Assembly (NCBI RefSeq): GCF_034424375.1
Contig: NZ_CP139965.1
Coordinates: 310,001 to 374,000 of the forward strand
Source of the DNA: Paraburkholderia kururiensis
Lineage (GTDB): Bacteria; Pseudomonadota; Gammaproteobacteria; Burkholderiales; Burkholderiaceae
Direction of reading: 5' to 3'
Length of the DNA stretch: 64,000 bases
This document shows, piece after piece, positions 17,439-27,178 of this stretch. The notes beneath the pieces are model-generated. The model was not told the origin of the DNA, did no database searches, and worked only from the letters and a program-made list of their open reading frames with translations. The translations under genes and the position numbers were made by a program. Each line of letters opens with the position of its first letter. Positions within the stretch are counted from its first letter, which is position 1.

Positions 17439-17469
17439 TGCGTCGGGCCGCCTGGCGCGCCCCGACGCA
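17439..17469. terminator. Possible terminator hairpin after the sulfonate operon
   Basis: A 9-bp inverted repeat TGCGTCGGG/CCCGACGCA with a 13-nt loop lies 50 bases after the dioxygenase stop. There is no U-tract, so this is a weak call. Confidence 0.35.
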
Positions 17470-17526
17470 GACCTTGTGAACTCAATGCTCGATGCAGCCG
17501 TCGAGACGGTCGCATCTGGAAATGAC

Positions 17527-17811
17527 CGGCCTATCGTGCACGCTGAACGCGGCGCGCACTATCGTTGGTCAGACTGAATCTTCCGTATCGCCAGCGCAAA
17601 GCTGGTTCGTTCGATGTCACGCAAAGGGTACTCACCGGACAATGCGGCGTGCGAGGGCTTCTTTGGCCGGTTGAAGAGCGAGCTGTCGTATCCACGGAAT
17701 TGGCAATCGACAACGATTGAGCAGTTCATTGGTGGGCTGGACGCCTATATCCGGGGGTACCACGAAAAGCAGATCAAAATCTCGCTGGGGCGCAACACTA
17801 ACCGGCGTTGA
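17527..17811 (+). pseudogene. IS3-family (IS150-type) transposase OrfB remnant
   Basis: Only the last 95 or so codons of OrfB remain. HAERGAHYRWSD leads to an in-frame TGA at 17575 where relatives have Trp, then LVRSMSRKGYSPDNAACEGFFGRLKSEL and WQSTTIEQFIGGLDAYIRGYHEKQIKISLG. The segment includes the DNAACE region holding the last acidic catalytic residue. The 5' half, the first catalytic aspartates and OrfA are absent, so it is dead. It marks the left side of the TonB/Yej module. Confidence 0.85.
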
Positions 17812-18079
17812 ATTCGCCACGCCCGGCCAGCCCCGCATCAGGGAAAATCGTACTGGTTTATCCCACAGCCCGATTTTGCGCGACTCACCTGCAAGTGATT
17901 CCGCGCCAGCGTCGCTCTATTGAATACCGCTTTATCACCACTATTGCCGTCGAATTCGACAAGCTTGTCAGGAGACGATTAAAAGCCGCTCTCTGGGCCC
18001 GAGAATACCGTACGCCGCCCCGTATCCATCAGATAAGCATGTGAGGGAATTTTCTTGGACACGGTGATGCGCGCTCAAT
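17812..18079. other. Intergenic DNA between the IS remnant and the TetR operator
   Basis: No coding region with protein character is visible on either strand. It is less GC-rich than its surroundings and may be the remains of the insertion plus the upstream part of the TetR promoter region. Confidence 0.5.
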
Positions 18080-18103
18080 AACATACCGACCGTACTGTAT
18101 GTT
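18080..18103. promoter_or_regulatory. Candidate TetR-family operator
   Basis: Inverted repeat AACATAC (18080-18086) and GTATGTT (18097-18103) around a 10-nt centre. The inner ACCGACCGTACTGT resembles the ACCGACCGGTCGGT core common to many TetR operators. It lies 74 nt before the TetR start codon, as expected for autoregulation. Confidence 0.6.
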
Positions 18104-18176
18104 GCCCTAGCGCTTTTTGAACGTCCGCGATGCACCGCCGCTTCACGTGCGCCGCGTGACGTTCCCGTCCAGCACC

Positions 18177-18815
18177 ATGAATAACGCCGCTCCGAGTATC
18201 ACACCACGCGCCACGCGCACGCAACACGAACGCAGCACGGCGGCGCGCGGTGCGCTCATCAACGCCACGCTCGCCTGCCTCGCAGAAGTCGGTCTCGCCA
18301 AGGCGTCGATCAGCGAAATCTGCCAGCGCGCGGGCCTTTCGCGCGGCGCCCTGCTTCATCACTTTCCCCACAAGAACGAACTGCTGGTGGCTGCATACGT
18401 GGCGTGGATCAGCGGCAAACTCGACGCACTCGAACAGCGCATCGAAACTGGCGCCAGCGTGCGCGATGAAGTCCGCGTCTGGCGCGCACAAATGCGCGAG
18501 ACGTTTCCGATGACGCAGGAGTTCTACGGCGCGCTGCGCAGCGACGCCGATCTGCGCGAGCGCTTCAACGCGGCGCTGCTCACGCATTCGATCGGCGACG
18601 ACATGAGCCACCATCCGGCCAATACGCGCATTGACCAGTCGCCGGTGCCGTGGCTCACGCGTTACGTGATCGCGTGTTTCATTCGCGGACTGTGCCTGCA
18701 GGAGCTCTTCGTACGCGATGCGTCGGTTCCCGACCAGGCTTTCGAGCACTTCATCGAAATGCTGAGCACGCACATAGAAGGCCCGCTCGCGCTCAAGCCT
18801 TTGCCTATGCCCTGA
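18177..18815 (+). CDS. TetR/AcrR-family transcriptional regulator
   Basis: 212-residue repressor. The N-terminal DNA-binding domain (about residues 24-68) contains ALINATLACLAEVGLAKASISEICQRAGLSRGALLHHFPHKNELL, the classical TetR helix-turn-helix. The C-terminal helical ligand domain (FYGALRSDADLRERF, WLTRYVIACFIRGLCLQELF) is variable as usual. The ATG at 18177 follows a palindromic candidate operator. It precedes the TonB-dependent receptor by 74 nt on the same strand and probably controls the import genes. The inducer is unknown. Confidence 0.88.
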   Translation: MNNAAPSITPRATRTQHERSTAARGALINATLACLAEVGLAKASISEICQRAGLSRGALLHHFPHKNELLVAAYVAWISGKLDALEQRIETGASVRDEVRVWRAQMRETFPMTQEFYGALRSDADLRERFNAALLTHSIGDDMSHHPANTRIDQSPVPWLTRYVIACFIRGLCLQELFVRDASVPDQAFEHFIEMLSTHIEGPLALKPLPMP

Positions 18816-18889
18816 TACCCGATCGCGTTTGACCTTCTCGCCAAGGTATGCCTGACTGACATCAATATTAATATATCGGACTACTACAT

Positions 18890-21061
18890 ATGATAAGAAG
18901 CATATTCCATTTGCGAGTAATTCCGGCGTTGCTGATCGGCGCAGGCACGCTGACCACGAGCCTCGCTTACGCCGACGACACGTCTAGTTCCACACAGAGC
19001 CCGGCGAACGACGCCACGTCCGGTTCTGACAAAACCGGCGACAACAAGGTCCGCAGCCTCGCTACGGTGACGATCAACGGCACGCGCCAGCAGGCGCCCG
19101 AGGTGTCGAGCGGCGCACTTGGCACGCGTTCCGATCTGGAAACGCCGTTTTCGACGCGCGTGGTCACGCAGCAGGATCTCGAGGACCGTCAGGTGAAATC
19201 GCTTGGCAAGGTCTTCGCGGAAGACTCGGCGGTCATGTCGCTCGGTGACACCTATTCGTTCAACGCCTATTCGATCAACGTCCGCGGTATTCCGCTCGAC
19301 GACTACAACGGCTACAAGATCAACGGCCTGCCGTTCTATATGACGACGGTCGAATTGCCGGTCGAATCGTTCGAATCGATTCAATTGCTCAAGGGTGCAT
19401 CGGGCTTCATGTACGGCTTCGGCGCGCCCGGCGGCATCATCAATTTCGTAACCAAGAAGCCGACCGATACATTCACGTTCAGCGCCGACGTGGGCTATAG
19501 CTCGGACTCCGTGTTCAGCCAGCACATCGACACGGGCGGCCGCTTTGGTCCGGACAGCATGTTCGGCTATCGCTTCAACATCACGCACGAACAGGGCGAC
19601 ACGTATAACGACGCGCACGTGCTGCGCAATTCGGAGTCGCTGTCGCTCGACGCGCGGCTCACGCGCTCGCTCACGTGGACCTTCGACGGCCTCTATCAGT
19701 CGCGCAAGGTCGACGGCGGCATTCAGGACGTCATGCTCAGCGACTACACCGGCACGGGCCTGCCGCGCGCGCCGAGCGGACGCACGAATCTCTCCGCTTA
19801 CGGCGACACGTTCTTCAATTCGAACGTGTATTTCGTCGGCAGTGGCCTGCACTGGCAGATCGATCCGGTCTGGAAGGCGAGCATCGACTATAGCCACAGT
19901 AAGGACGAGCGTAATTATTCCGGCCAGTGGCTCGACCTGCTCGACGAGCAAGGCGACTTCAATACCTATCTGAACCGTTCGCGCGGATCGTCGATTTATG
20001 ACGTCGTCCAGGCGACGCTCGAAGGCAAGTTCTCGACGGGCCCGGTCGATCATCAGGTGGGGCTGGGCGCCTCCGAGCAATGGCTCTCGAAAAAGACTGT
20101 GCCTCACTATCTCTATACGGATATCGGCTCGAACAATCTTTACGACACGATTACACAGCACACATGGGACGGCACTTACGATTACAGCCAGCAGTACAAC
20201 AATTTCAACTCGCAGCAGAAGTCGATTTTCGCGAGCGATACGCTGAGCGTCCTGAAATACTGGTCGATTCTCGCAGGCATTCGCTATACGAGCTATCACC
20301 AGACGTCGTGGACGTCGCCGTCCGCGTCACCGGTCAGCTACACGCAGAATCCGGTCACGCCCACGCTCGCGCTGATGTTCCGTCCGCGCAGCGATCTGCT
20401 GTTCTACGCGAGCTACGTGGAAGCGCTCGAAGACGGCGGCACGGCAGCGCAAGGCTACGCGAACGCGAACCAGGTGCTCGATCCGATCAAGAGCAAGCAG
20501 TATGAAGTGGGCGTGAAATACGACGGCCGCCATGTGGGCGCGTCGGCGGCGCTGTTCCGCATCGAGCGCGGCGCGGAGTACGGCAATGCGCAGAACGTCT
20601 ACGTTTCGAACGGCAAGGAACGCATCAACGGACTCGAACTCGACGGTCACGTCGATCTGCCCGCGGGCTTCCGCGTGGCAGCGAGCACCGCGTGGGAAGC
20701 GGGCACGTATAGCGAAACCGAGGCCGATCTGATCGGCAAGCGCATCGAGGGCATTCCGCGCTGGCAGGCCACGCTGCAGATCAGCGATCGCATTCCGGGC
20801 GTGACGGGCCTCACCGCAAACGCGGAAGTGCACTACTACGGCAGCATGATGGCCGATGCGAACAACAACTACGTGCTGCCGAGCTTCACGCTCGTCAATG
20901 CGGGGCTGAGCTATCGCACGACGGTGGCCGGGCATGGCGTGACGCTGCGTGCCGAAGTCGACAACCTCTTCAACCGGCATTACTGGGGCTTCCTCCAGTC
21001 CGATTATATGTTCGTCGGCGCGCCGCGCACGCTCGCGCTCAACGCGCGCTTCGATCTGTGA
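18890..21061 (+). CDS. TonB-dependent outer-membrane receptor (siderophore type)
   Basis: 723-residue outer-membrane receptor with a signal peptide ending SLAYADD. The plug domain (about residues 80-210) includes SINVRGIPLDDYNGYKINGLP, LLKGASGFMYGFGAPGGIINFVTKKP, followed by a 22-strand barrel ending in a terminal aromatic-rich strand (LALNARFDL). It overlaps the next gene, tonB, by 4 nt (GTGA), which ties it to its own energy system. The upstream region 18840-18889 is AT-rich with a palindrome ATATTAATAT at 18865; no convincing Fur box was recognised. The ligand may be a ferric or other metal chelate, or a peptide-like compound. Confidence 0.92.
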   Translation: MIRSIFHLRVIPALLIGAGTLTTSLAYADDTSSSTQSPANDATSGSDKTGDNKVRSLATVTINGTRQQAPEVSSGALGTRSDLETPFSTRVVTQQDLEDRQVKSLGKVFAEDSAVMSLGDTYSFNAYSINVRGIPLDDYNGYKINGLPFYMTTVELPVESFESIQLLKGASGFMYGFGAPGGIINFVTKKPTDTFTFSADVGYSSDSVFSQHIDTGGRFGPDSMFGYRFNITHEQGDTYNDAHVLRNSESLSLDARLTRSLTWTFDGLYQSRKVDGGIQDVMLSDYTGTGLPRAPSGRTNLSAYGDTFFNSNVYFVGSGLHWQIDPVWKASIDYSHSKDERNYSGQWLDLLDEQGDFNTYLNRSRGSSIYDVVQATLEGKFSTGPVDHQVGLGASEQWLSKKTVPHYLYTDIGSNNLYDTITQHTWDGTYDYSQQYNNFNSQQKSIFASDTLSVLKYWSILAGIRYTSYHQTSWTSPSASPVSYTQNPVTPTLALMFRPRSDLLFYASYVEALEDGGTAAQGYANANQVLDPIKSKQYEVGVKYDGRHVGASAALFRIERGAEYGNAQNVYVSNGKERINGLELDGHVDLPAGFRVAASTAWEAGTYSETEADLIGKRIEGIPRWQATLQISDRIPGVTGLTANAEVHYYGSMMADANNNYVLPSFTLVNAGLSYRTTVAGHGVTLRAEVDNLFNRHYWGFLQSDYMFVGAPRTLALNARFDL

Positions 21062-21858
21062 GCGCCGCCCTGCTCTCGTCCGGCGGCGACGCGCTGCACG
21101 CACGGCGTTTCGCCGTGTATCGCGCTCTCCTTGCCGACGCCGGACGTGGTGCCGCGCGCGAAGTTCGCGTGTTCGCGGCGGACGAGGTTCGGGAAAAGGC
21201 GTATGAAGCGCGGCCCGTTTCGGCGCGCGGTGTGGTGCGGTGCGCGCTCGCAGTCACGCTGCTGCACGTGGCGCTGATTGCCGCGTGGCGGCATGCCGGG
21301 CCCGCTGCGCCCGCACCGGTCGTCACGCCGCCGATCGCCTTGCAGATGGACGCGCCACCGAAGGCGCTGCCGCAGGCGCCGAAGGCCTCGCCGACCCCAC
21401 CCGTTACGCCGCCCAAGCCGTTGCCGCAGCGCGCGCACGCGCATCCGGCGCGGCCACGCCCTGCTCCGGCGCCTTCACTCGCGCCCACGCCCGTGGCCGC
21501 GCCGCCCCAAAGCACACCGACGCCTGCGCCAGTTACCGCGCCAGTACAAACGCCCGCGCCCGCCGCGCCAGAAAAAACCACACTGCCCGACGGCAACGCC
21601 GACTACCTGCACAACCCGGCGCCCGACTATCCGCCCACGGCGCAGGACTACGGCTGGCAAGGCAAGGTCGTGCTGCACGTGCATGTGCGCGCCGACGGCT
21701 CTCCCGACACGATCGAGATCCGCCGTTCCAGCGGACATCGCGTGCTCGACGAAGCCGGCATCGCCGCCGTGCGCCACTGGAGTTTCGTCCCCGCCAAACG
21801 CGGCGCCACGCCGATCGACGGTTGGGTCGACGTGCCGCTCAATTTCCAGCTCGACTGA
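21058..21858 (+). CDS. tonB: TonB energy transducer
   Basis: 266-residue TonB. One membrane helix lies near residues 60-76 (CALAVTLLHVALIAAW). A long Pro/Ala/Lys-rich periplasmic spacer follows, and then the C-terminal TonB domain with PAPDYPPTAQDYGWQGKVVLHVHVRADGSP and VLDEAGIAAVRHWSFVPAKR. The YP motif typical of TonB box contact is present as DYPP. The start is a GTG at 21058 overlapping the receptor stop. The N-terminal cytoplasmic stretch of about 55 residues is longer than in E. coli TonB. It works with ExbB and ExbD encoded next. Confidence 0.93.
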   Translation: MSAALLSSGGDALHARRFAVYRALLADAGRGAAREVRVFAADEVREKAYEARPVSARGVVRCALAVTLLHVALIAAWRHAGPAAPAPVVTPPIALQMDAPPKALPQAPKASPTPPVTPPKPLPQRAHAHPARPRPAPAPSLAPTPVAAPPQSTPTPAPVTAPVQTPAPAAPEKTTLPDGNADYLHNPAPDYPPTAQDYGWQGKVVLHVHVRADGSPDTIEIRRSSGHRVLDEAGIAAVRHWSFVPAKRGATPIDGWVDVPLNFQLD

Positions 21859-21888
21859 CCGCATCGACTGAACCACGAGGACCTCCCC

Positions 21889-22620
21889 ATGAATTCGCTT
21901 CCCCTCAACCTCATCGTGCAAAGCGCTCTCTGGGCGCTCGGCCTGTTCTCCATCGCGACGTGGACGCTGATCGTCCTGAAAGCCGTGCAGCAGATCCGCG
22001 CCGCGCGCGCTGACCGCGAGGCCGGCGCTGCGCTCGAAGGCGTCCGCTCGCTCGCCGCCATCTCCGCGATCGAATTGCCCGACGGTCCGAAGGCCCGCCT
22101 GACGGCCGCGGCGCTCGACGCACTCGAGACAGCACGCGCCTACGACAGCGACAGCGCCGAATCGCTCTGGAGCCGCCAGGACACGCTCGAACGTCAGCTC
22201 ACGCGCCAGATCGCGCACGAGCGCCGCCGCCTTGAATACGCGCTCGCGTGGCTCGCTTCGGTGGGCAGCGTCGCGCCCTTCGTCGGCCTGTTCGGCACGG
22301 TGTTCGGCATCATCCACGCGCTGGAGTCGATCGCGCACGCCGCCTCGGCCAGCATCGACGTGGTCGCCGGACCGATCGGCGAAGCGCTCGTGGCCACCGG
22401 TATCGGCATTGCCGTGGCCGTGCCCGCCGTGCTCGCGTACAACCTGTTCGTGCGCGGCGTGAAAGGCATCGTCGCGCGTCTCGACGATCACGCAGGCAAC
22501 CTCTACGCGCTCGCGCAACGCCAGCAATTCCGCTTCGAGCCGTCGCTAGCGGCCGCGCATGCCGTTCGCGCCGATGCGGCGCGGCCCGCTTCCGCCCGCG
22601 CCGGGGAGGTCGCTGCCTGA
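21889..22620 (+). CDS. exbB: ExbB proton-channel component of the TonB complex
   Basis: 243-residue MotA/TolQ/ExbB protein. It has a first membrane helix (VQSALWALGLFSIATWTLIVLKAV), a cytoplasmic domain, then two helices. The conserved LEYALAWLASVGSVAPFVGLFGTVFGIIHALESI and GPIGEALVATGIGIAVAVPAVLAYNLFVRGV line the proton path. Its stop overlaps the exbD start by one base (TGATG), indicating translational coupling. Confidence 0.95.
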   Translation: MNSLPLNLIVQSALWALGLFSIATWTLIVLKAVQQIRAARADREAGAALEGVRSLAAISAIELPDGPKARLTAAALDALETARAYDSDSAESLWSRQDTLERQLTRQIAHERRRLEYALAWLASVGSVAPFVGLFGTVFGIIHALESIAHAASASIDVVAGPIGEALVATGIGIAVAVPAVLAYNLFVRGVKGIVARLDDHAGNLYALAQRQQFRFEPSLAAAHAVRADAARPASARAGEVAA

Positions 22621-23030
22621 TGGCCTTCTCCTCCTCGAACCAGGACGACGACGTCCTCAGCGAAATCAATATCACGCCGCTCGTCGATGTGATGCTCGTG
22701 TTGCTGGTGGCGTTCATCGTCACCGCGCCGCTGCTCAACAAGGCGATTCACGTGAATCTGCCGAAGACCGAGGCCACTGCTTCTGTCGATCCGAAAAAGC
22801 CGCTCACCGTGAGCGTGGACGAAGCTGGCCTCGTGTACTTCGACAAGCAGCCCGTGCCGCTCGCGCAGGTCGAAGGTCTGCTCGAACAGCGCAAGCAGCG
22901 GGACGCCGATCTCGCTGTCGCGTTGCAGGCCGATGAGCGTGTGCCCTACGGTCCCGTCGCGAAGGTGATGGGCGCGATCCAGCACGCGGGCATCGCGAAG
23001 CTGTCGCTCGTGACGCAGCCGCAGCCGTGA
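22620..23030 (+). CDS. exbD: ExbD proton-channel component of the TonB complex
   Basis: 136-residue ExbD/TolR protein. A short cytoplasmic N-terminus with SEINITPLVDVMLVLLVAFIVTAP contains the membrane helix and the essential Asp (LVDVM). A periplasmic domain follows (LTVSVDEAGLVYFDKQPV). The start overlaps the exbB stop; the frame is open far upstream to 22248 but that part is an overlap artefact. Its own stop overlaps the next gene by 4 nt, so the TonB and Yej genes are physically and translationally joined. Confidence 0.95.
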   Translation: MAFSSSNQDDDVLSEINITPLVDVMLVLLVAFIVTAPLLNKAIHVNLPKTEATASVDPKKPLTVSVDEAGLVYFDKQPVPLAQVEGLLEQRKQRDADLAVALQADERVPYGPVAKVMGAIQHAGIAKLSLVTQPQP

Positions 23031-24961
23031 TCGCGCCCCGGCAGTCAGGCAAACGGCGCGCGCGGTTTTGGACGCGCGTATGCGCGTTCGCGCTGGCGCA
23101 AGCGGCCGCAATGGCACACGCGACGACGCTCGACGCAAGCCGCACGACGCAAACTGCGCCCGATGCTCCGCCCAGGCAAACCACGCTCACGCTGTTCGAC
23201 GACGCGCGGCCCGCGACCGTGCCCGCGCGCCTGCCCTATTCGGACGACGCGCCGTCGCGCGGCGGTACGCTGCGGCTCACCAACTACATCGACGCCACGC
23301 CCATCGTCACGTCGTACGACTCGCTCAATCCGTTCCTGTTGCGCGGCAACGCGGCACCGGCCGCGCCGATCCTCATGTTCGAGACGCTGATGCAACGCAG
23401 CCTCGACGACGTCAGCACGCAATATCCGCTGCTTGCCGACCGCGTGGCCATCGCACCGGACAGACTTTCCGCGACGTTCCATCTGAATCCCAGGGCGCGC
23501 TTTTCGAACGGCAAACCCGTGACCGCCGACGACGTGGTCTGGTCATTCGAATGCCTGAGCCACGCACCCACCTCACCGTTCTACAGCGGCCGCTACGCGT
23601 CGATCCGCGCGGCGCACGCGCTCGACGCGCACACCGTGCGCTTCGACTTCCGCGCGGCCGAGCGACGTGCCGTACTCGACGCGGGCGACCTCTACGTGTT
23701 CTCGCGCGACTGGGCGCGCACGCCCACGGGCGGCCAGCACAGCTTCGACCAGCTAGCGACCGTATCGCCCATCGCAAGCGGCCCTTATCTGATCGCCTCG
23801 CGCGCGAGCAACCGCGAGATCGTCTACCGGCGCGATCCGCATTACTGGGGCGCAGATCTGCCCGTGCGGCGCGGCATGTTCAACTTCGACACCGTGAGCT
23901 TTCGCCTCTATAGCGACGCCGCCGCGCCGCTCCAGGCATTTCGCGTGGGCGACATCGACGCGATGTTCGAAGGCAGCGCCGAGCAATGGACGCGCAATTA
24001 CAGCGGCCCCGGTTTCGCCGCCGGCACGCTGCACAAGCAGGAATTCGCGGAGCAAGGCATCAGTGCCGCGCAGGGCCTCTTCTTCAACCTGCGCCGCAAG
24101 AAGTTCCAGGACCGGCGCGTACGCGAAGCCGTGGGTCTTGCACTCGACTACGAGTGGATCAACCGCAACATGTTTTTCGGCCAGTACGAGCGCAGTCAAG
24201 GCTTTTTCGACGACAGCGAGTTCGCCGCGCGCGGCGCGCCCGGCGCGGACGAACTCGCGTTGCTCGAACCGCTGCGCGCGAACCTGCCGCCCGAGGTATT
24301 CGGCGACGTGCCGCCGCAGCCACAGACTACGGGGAGAAATGGCCTGCGCCGCAATCTCGCGCGCGCCGAAGCATTGCTCGAAAGCGCGGGCTGGCATTAC
24401 CGCGATGGCGTGCTGCGCGACACATCGGGCGTGCCGTTCACGATCGAACTGCTCGACGACGGCACCGGCATGCAGCGCATTCTGATGATCATCGTGCGCA
24501 ACCTGAGAATGCTCGGCATCGACGCGCGCCTGCGCATCATGGACCAGACAGTCATCAACGAGCGGCTCAAGCATTTCGACTTCGACATGACCACGCTCGG
24601 CTACCGCGCGGCGAGCGTGCCCGGCGGCGAACTCGCGCGGCGCTTCGGCAGCGAGGCCGCGCACACGCCAGGTTCGGAAAACTATGCCGGGGTGGCCTCA
24701 CCCGCGGTCGATGCGCTGATTGCCGAGGTACAGCACGCGCAGAGCGAACACGCACTGGTGGCGGCGTCACGCGCACTCGATCGGGTGCTTCGCTGCGAAC
24801 GCATCATGGTGCCGGAGTGGCACATCACGCACGCGCGCGTCGCGTGGAACCGCCGCATCGCACCGCCAGCGCGGGTGCCGAAGCAATATCCGTGGATGGA
24901 CTGGGTGATCGGCTGGTGGCACGCCGAGCCGCAGAACGCACACGCGCAACGACAGGATTAA
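23027..24961 (+). CDS. YejA-like ABC transporter substrate-binding protein
   Basis: 644-residue family 5 binding protein of the large YejA subgroup. The signal peptide ends near AMAHATT. RGGTLRLTNYIDATPIVTSYDSLNPFLLRG, VKPVTADDVVWSFE-like text, and NLRRKKFQDRRVREAVGLALDYEWINRNMFFGQYERSQGFFDDSEFAARG are hallmarks of YejA-type proteins, whose E. coli member binds microcin C and peptides. The GTG start at 23027 overlaps the exbD stop. It should capture what the TonB-dependent receptor brings into the periplasm. Confidence 0.88.
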   Translation: MIAPRQSGKRRARFWTRVCAFALAQAAAMAHATTLDASRTTQTAPDAPPRQTTLTLFDDARPATVPARLPYSDDAPSRGGTLRLTNYIDATPIVTSYDSLNPFLLRGNAAPAAPILMFETLMQRSLDDVSTQYPLLADRVAIAPDRLSATFHLNPRARFSNGKPVTADDVVWSFECLSHAPTSPFYSGRYASIRAAHALDAHTVRFDFRAAERRAVLDAGDLYVFSRDWARTPTGGQHSFDQLATVSPIASGPYLIASRASNREIVYRRDPHYWGADLPVRRGMFNFDTVSFRLYSDAAAPLQAFRVGDIDAMFEGSAEQWTRNYSGPGFAAGTLHKQEFAEQGISAAQGLFFNLRRKKFQDRRVREAVGLALDYEWINRNMFFGQYERSQGFFDDSEFAARGAPGADELALLEPLRANLPPEVFGDVPPQPQTTGRNGLRRNLARAEALLESAGWHYRDGVLRDTSGVPFTIELLDDGTGMQRILMIIVRNLRMLGIDARLRIMDQTVINERLKHFDFDMTTLGYRAASVPGGELARRFGSEAAHTPGSENYAGVASPAVDALIAEVQHAQSEHALVAASRALDRVLRCERIMVPEWHITHARVAWNRRIAPPARVPKQYPWMDWVIGWWHAEPQNAHAQRQD

Positions 24962-24968
24962 GCACGTC

Positions 24969-26018
24969 ATGATCGCCTATATCGGCCGGCGCCTCGCGCT
25001 GATGATTCCCACGCTGCTCGGCGTGCTTACCGTCACCTTCGTCATCATGCAGTTCGTGCCCGGCGGTCCCGTCGAGCAGGTGATGGCGCGCCTGCAAGGC
25101 ACATCCATTCATGGCGAGGGCGGCGGCGGCAACGGCGACTATCACGGCAACGAGGGCGTCGATCCAGCGCAGATCGCGGCCATCCGCCGCGAGTTCGGCT
25201 TCGACCAGCCGCCGCTCACGCGTTACGTGCGCATGCTCGCGCATTACGCGCGCTTCGACCTCGGCCAGTCGTTCTTTCAGCATCGCTCCGTGTGGGAACT
25301 GATTCGCAGCAAACTGCCCGTGACGGTCACGCTCGGCAGCTTCACGCTCGTGCTCACGTATCTGATTGCGGTGCCGCTCGGCATTGCGAAGGCGCTGCAT
25401 CGCGGCACCGCGTTCGACTTTGCCACCAGCGCAGCGCTGCTGGCCGCCTACGCGATTCCCGGCTTCGTGCTCGGCGTGCTGCTGATGATGCTGTTCGGCG
25501 GCGATCTGTTCCTGCATGTCTTTCCGCTCGGCGGCTTCGGCTCGGAAGGTCACGACGCGCTACCGCTCACGCAGCGCGTGCTCGACCGGCTCTGGCATCT
25601 GGTGCTGCCGGTGACGGCTTCGGTGACGGGCAGTCTCGCCGTGGTTTCGCTGCTCACGCGCAATGCGTTTCTCGACGAACTCGCGCGCCAATACGTGCTG
25701 ACCGCGCGCGCGAAAGGCGCGACGCGCAGCGCCGTGGTCTGGCGTCACGTGCTGCGCAACGCGCTGCTGCCGCTCGCCACCGGCCTGCCCGCCGCGTTCA
25801 TCGCCGCCTATGTGAGCGGCAGTCTGCTGATCGAAACGCTGTTCTCGCTCGACGGCGTGGGCCGCCTTTCGTACGACGCCATCGTAGGCCGCGACTATCC
25901 GGTCGTGCTCGGCTCGCTGTTCGTGTTCACAGTGGTGAGTCTCGTCGCGCGGCTCGCGGGCGATCTCGCCTACGCGCTGATCGATCCGCGCATTCACTTC
26001 GGCGGCAACGGCCATTGA
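24969..26018 (+). CDS. YejB-like ABC transporter permease
   Basis: 349-residue inner-membrane permease. The opening MIAYIGRRLALMIPTLLGVLTVTFVIMQFVPGGPVEQ is nearly diagnostic of YejB. A periplasmic region with a Gly-rich insert (about residues 45-62) precedes FGFDQPPLTRYVRML. Later come five helices and the EAA loop ARQYVLTARAKGATRSAVVWRHVLRNALLPLATG. It starts 8 nt after the binding protein gene. Confidence 0.93.
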   Translation: MIAYIGRRLALMIPTLLGVLTVTFVIMQFVPGGPVEQVMARLQGTSIHGEGGGGNGDYHGNEGVDPAQIAAIRREFGFDQPPLTRYVRMLAHYARFDLGQSFFQHRSVWELIRSKLPVTVTLGSFTLVLTYLIAVPLGIAKALHRGTAFDFATSAALLAAYAIPGFVLGVLLMMLFGGDLFLHVFPLGGFGSEGHDALPLTQRVLDRLWHLVLPVTASVTGSLAVVSLLTRNAFLDELARQYVLTARAKGATRSAVVWRHVLRNALLPLATGLPAAFIAAYVSGSLLIETLFSLDGVGRLSYDAIVGRDYPVVLGSLFVFTVVSLVARLAGDLAYALIDPRIHFGGNGH

Positions 26019-26032
26019 CTTCGGGGTTCTGC

Positions 26033-27178
26033 ATGGAAGCGATCACACCGCTGCGCAACGAGCCGCAGCAAGCGTCCGCCGATGAGATGCCCGCCGCGCC
26101 GGAACACGCGCCCATAGAATGCGCCGCTCCCGACGTTCCCGCTTCGACGGCATTCTGGCGACGCCTGCGCCGTCAACGGCTGGGCTGGGCGAGCCTGATC
26201 GTGTTCGCCATGCTGTTCGCCGCCAGCCTCTTTGCGGGCGCGATCAGCAACGACCGGCCGCTCGTCGTGCGCTATCACGGCCATTGGCTGTTTCCGGCGC
26301 TGCGCGTCTACGCCGATCGTGACTTCGGCGGCGCGCTGCCCACCGAGGCCGATTATCTCGATCCGTTCATTCGCGACCAGTTTTCGCGCGACGGCAATTT
26401 CGCGCTCTATGCGCCGTGCCCGTTCCGCTACGACACCGTGAACTACCACGACGCGCGCCCGTTTCCCGCGCCGCCATCGGCACTGAACTGGCTCGGCACC
26501 GACGCCTACGGCCGCGACGTATTCGCACGCGCGCTCTATGGCCTGCGCAGTTCCGTGCTGTTCGCGTTCGCGCTCACGCTCAGCGGCGCGCTGATCGGCG
26601 TGCTTGCGGGCGCGCTGCAGGGATATCACGCGGGCCGCGTCGATCTGCTCGGCCAGCGCCTGATCGAAATCTGGAACGCGCTGCCCGACCTGTATCTGCT
26701 GATCATTCTTTCGTCGATCTTCGAACCGAGCCTCGCGTTGCTGTTCGTGCTGCTCGCGGCGTTCGGCTGGATCACGCTCTCCGACTACGTACGCAGCGAG
26801 TTCCTGCAAAAGCGCGCGCTCGATTACGTGCGCGCCGCACGCACGCTCGGCCTCTCCGACTGGCAGATCATGTGGCGGCACATTTTGCCGAACAGTCTCA
26901 CGCCCGTCATCACGTGGCTGCCGTTTCGCATGAGCGCGGCGATCCTGTCGCTCGCGAGCCTCGATTTCCTGGGACTGGGCGTGCCGCCGCCCGCGCCGAG
27001 CCTCGGCGAACTGCTCGCCGAAGGCAAGGACCATCTCAACGCGTGGTGGATTTCGTCGACCGCGATCGGCGCGCTGGTCGTCACGCTGCTGTTGCTCACG
27101 TTCATCGGCGACGCGTTGCGCGAGTCGCTGTCGCCGGATCGGCATCGCGCGCATGACAACACTCAGGAGCGCTCGTGA
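26033..27178 (+). CDS. YejE-like ABC transporter permease
   Basis: 381-residue permease, YejE type. A long acidic cytoplasmic N-terminus leads to the first helix (ASLIVFAMLFAASLFAGAI). The YejE-specific periplasmic region with PLVVRYHGHWLFPALRVYAD and LNWLGTDAYGRDVFARALYG follows, and the coupling loop is ALDYVRAARTLGLSDWQIMWRHILPNSL. The start is the ATG at 26033. Its stop overlaps the GTG start of the ATPase gene. Confidence 0.93.
   Translation: MEAITPLRNEPQQASADEMPAAPEHAPIECAAPDVPASTAFWRRLRRQRLGWASLIVFAMLFAASLFAGAISNDRPLVVRYHGHWLFPALRVYADRDFGGALPTEADYLDPFIRDQFSRDGNFALYAPCPFRYDTVNYHDARPFPAPPSALNWLGTDAYGRDVFARALYGLRSSVLFAFALTLSGALIGVLAGALQGYHAGRVDLLGQRLIEIWNALPDLYLLIILSSIFEPSLALLFVLLAAFGWITLSDYVRSEFLQKRALDYVRAARTLGLSDWQIMWRHILPNSLTPVITWLPFRMSAAILSLASLDFLGLGVPPPAPSLGELLAEGKDHLNAWWISSTAIGALVVTLLLLTFIGDALRESLSPDRHRAHDNTQERS

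Noticed and set aside
18865..18874. ATATTAATAT palindrome before the TonB-dependent receptor as a Fur box
   Set aside because: It lacks the GATAAT repeat structure of a Fur site and is only 10 bases long; AT-rich promoter DNA is a sufficient explanation.
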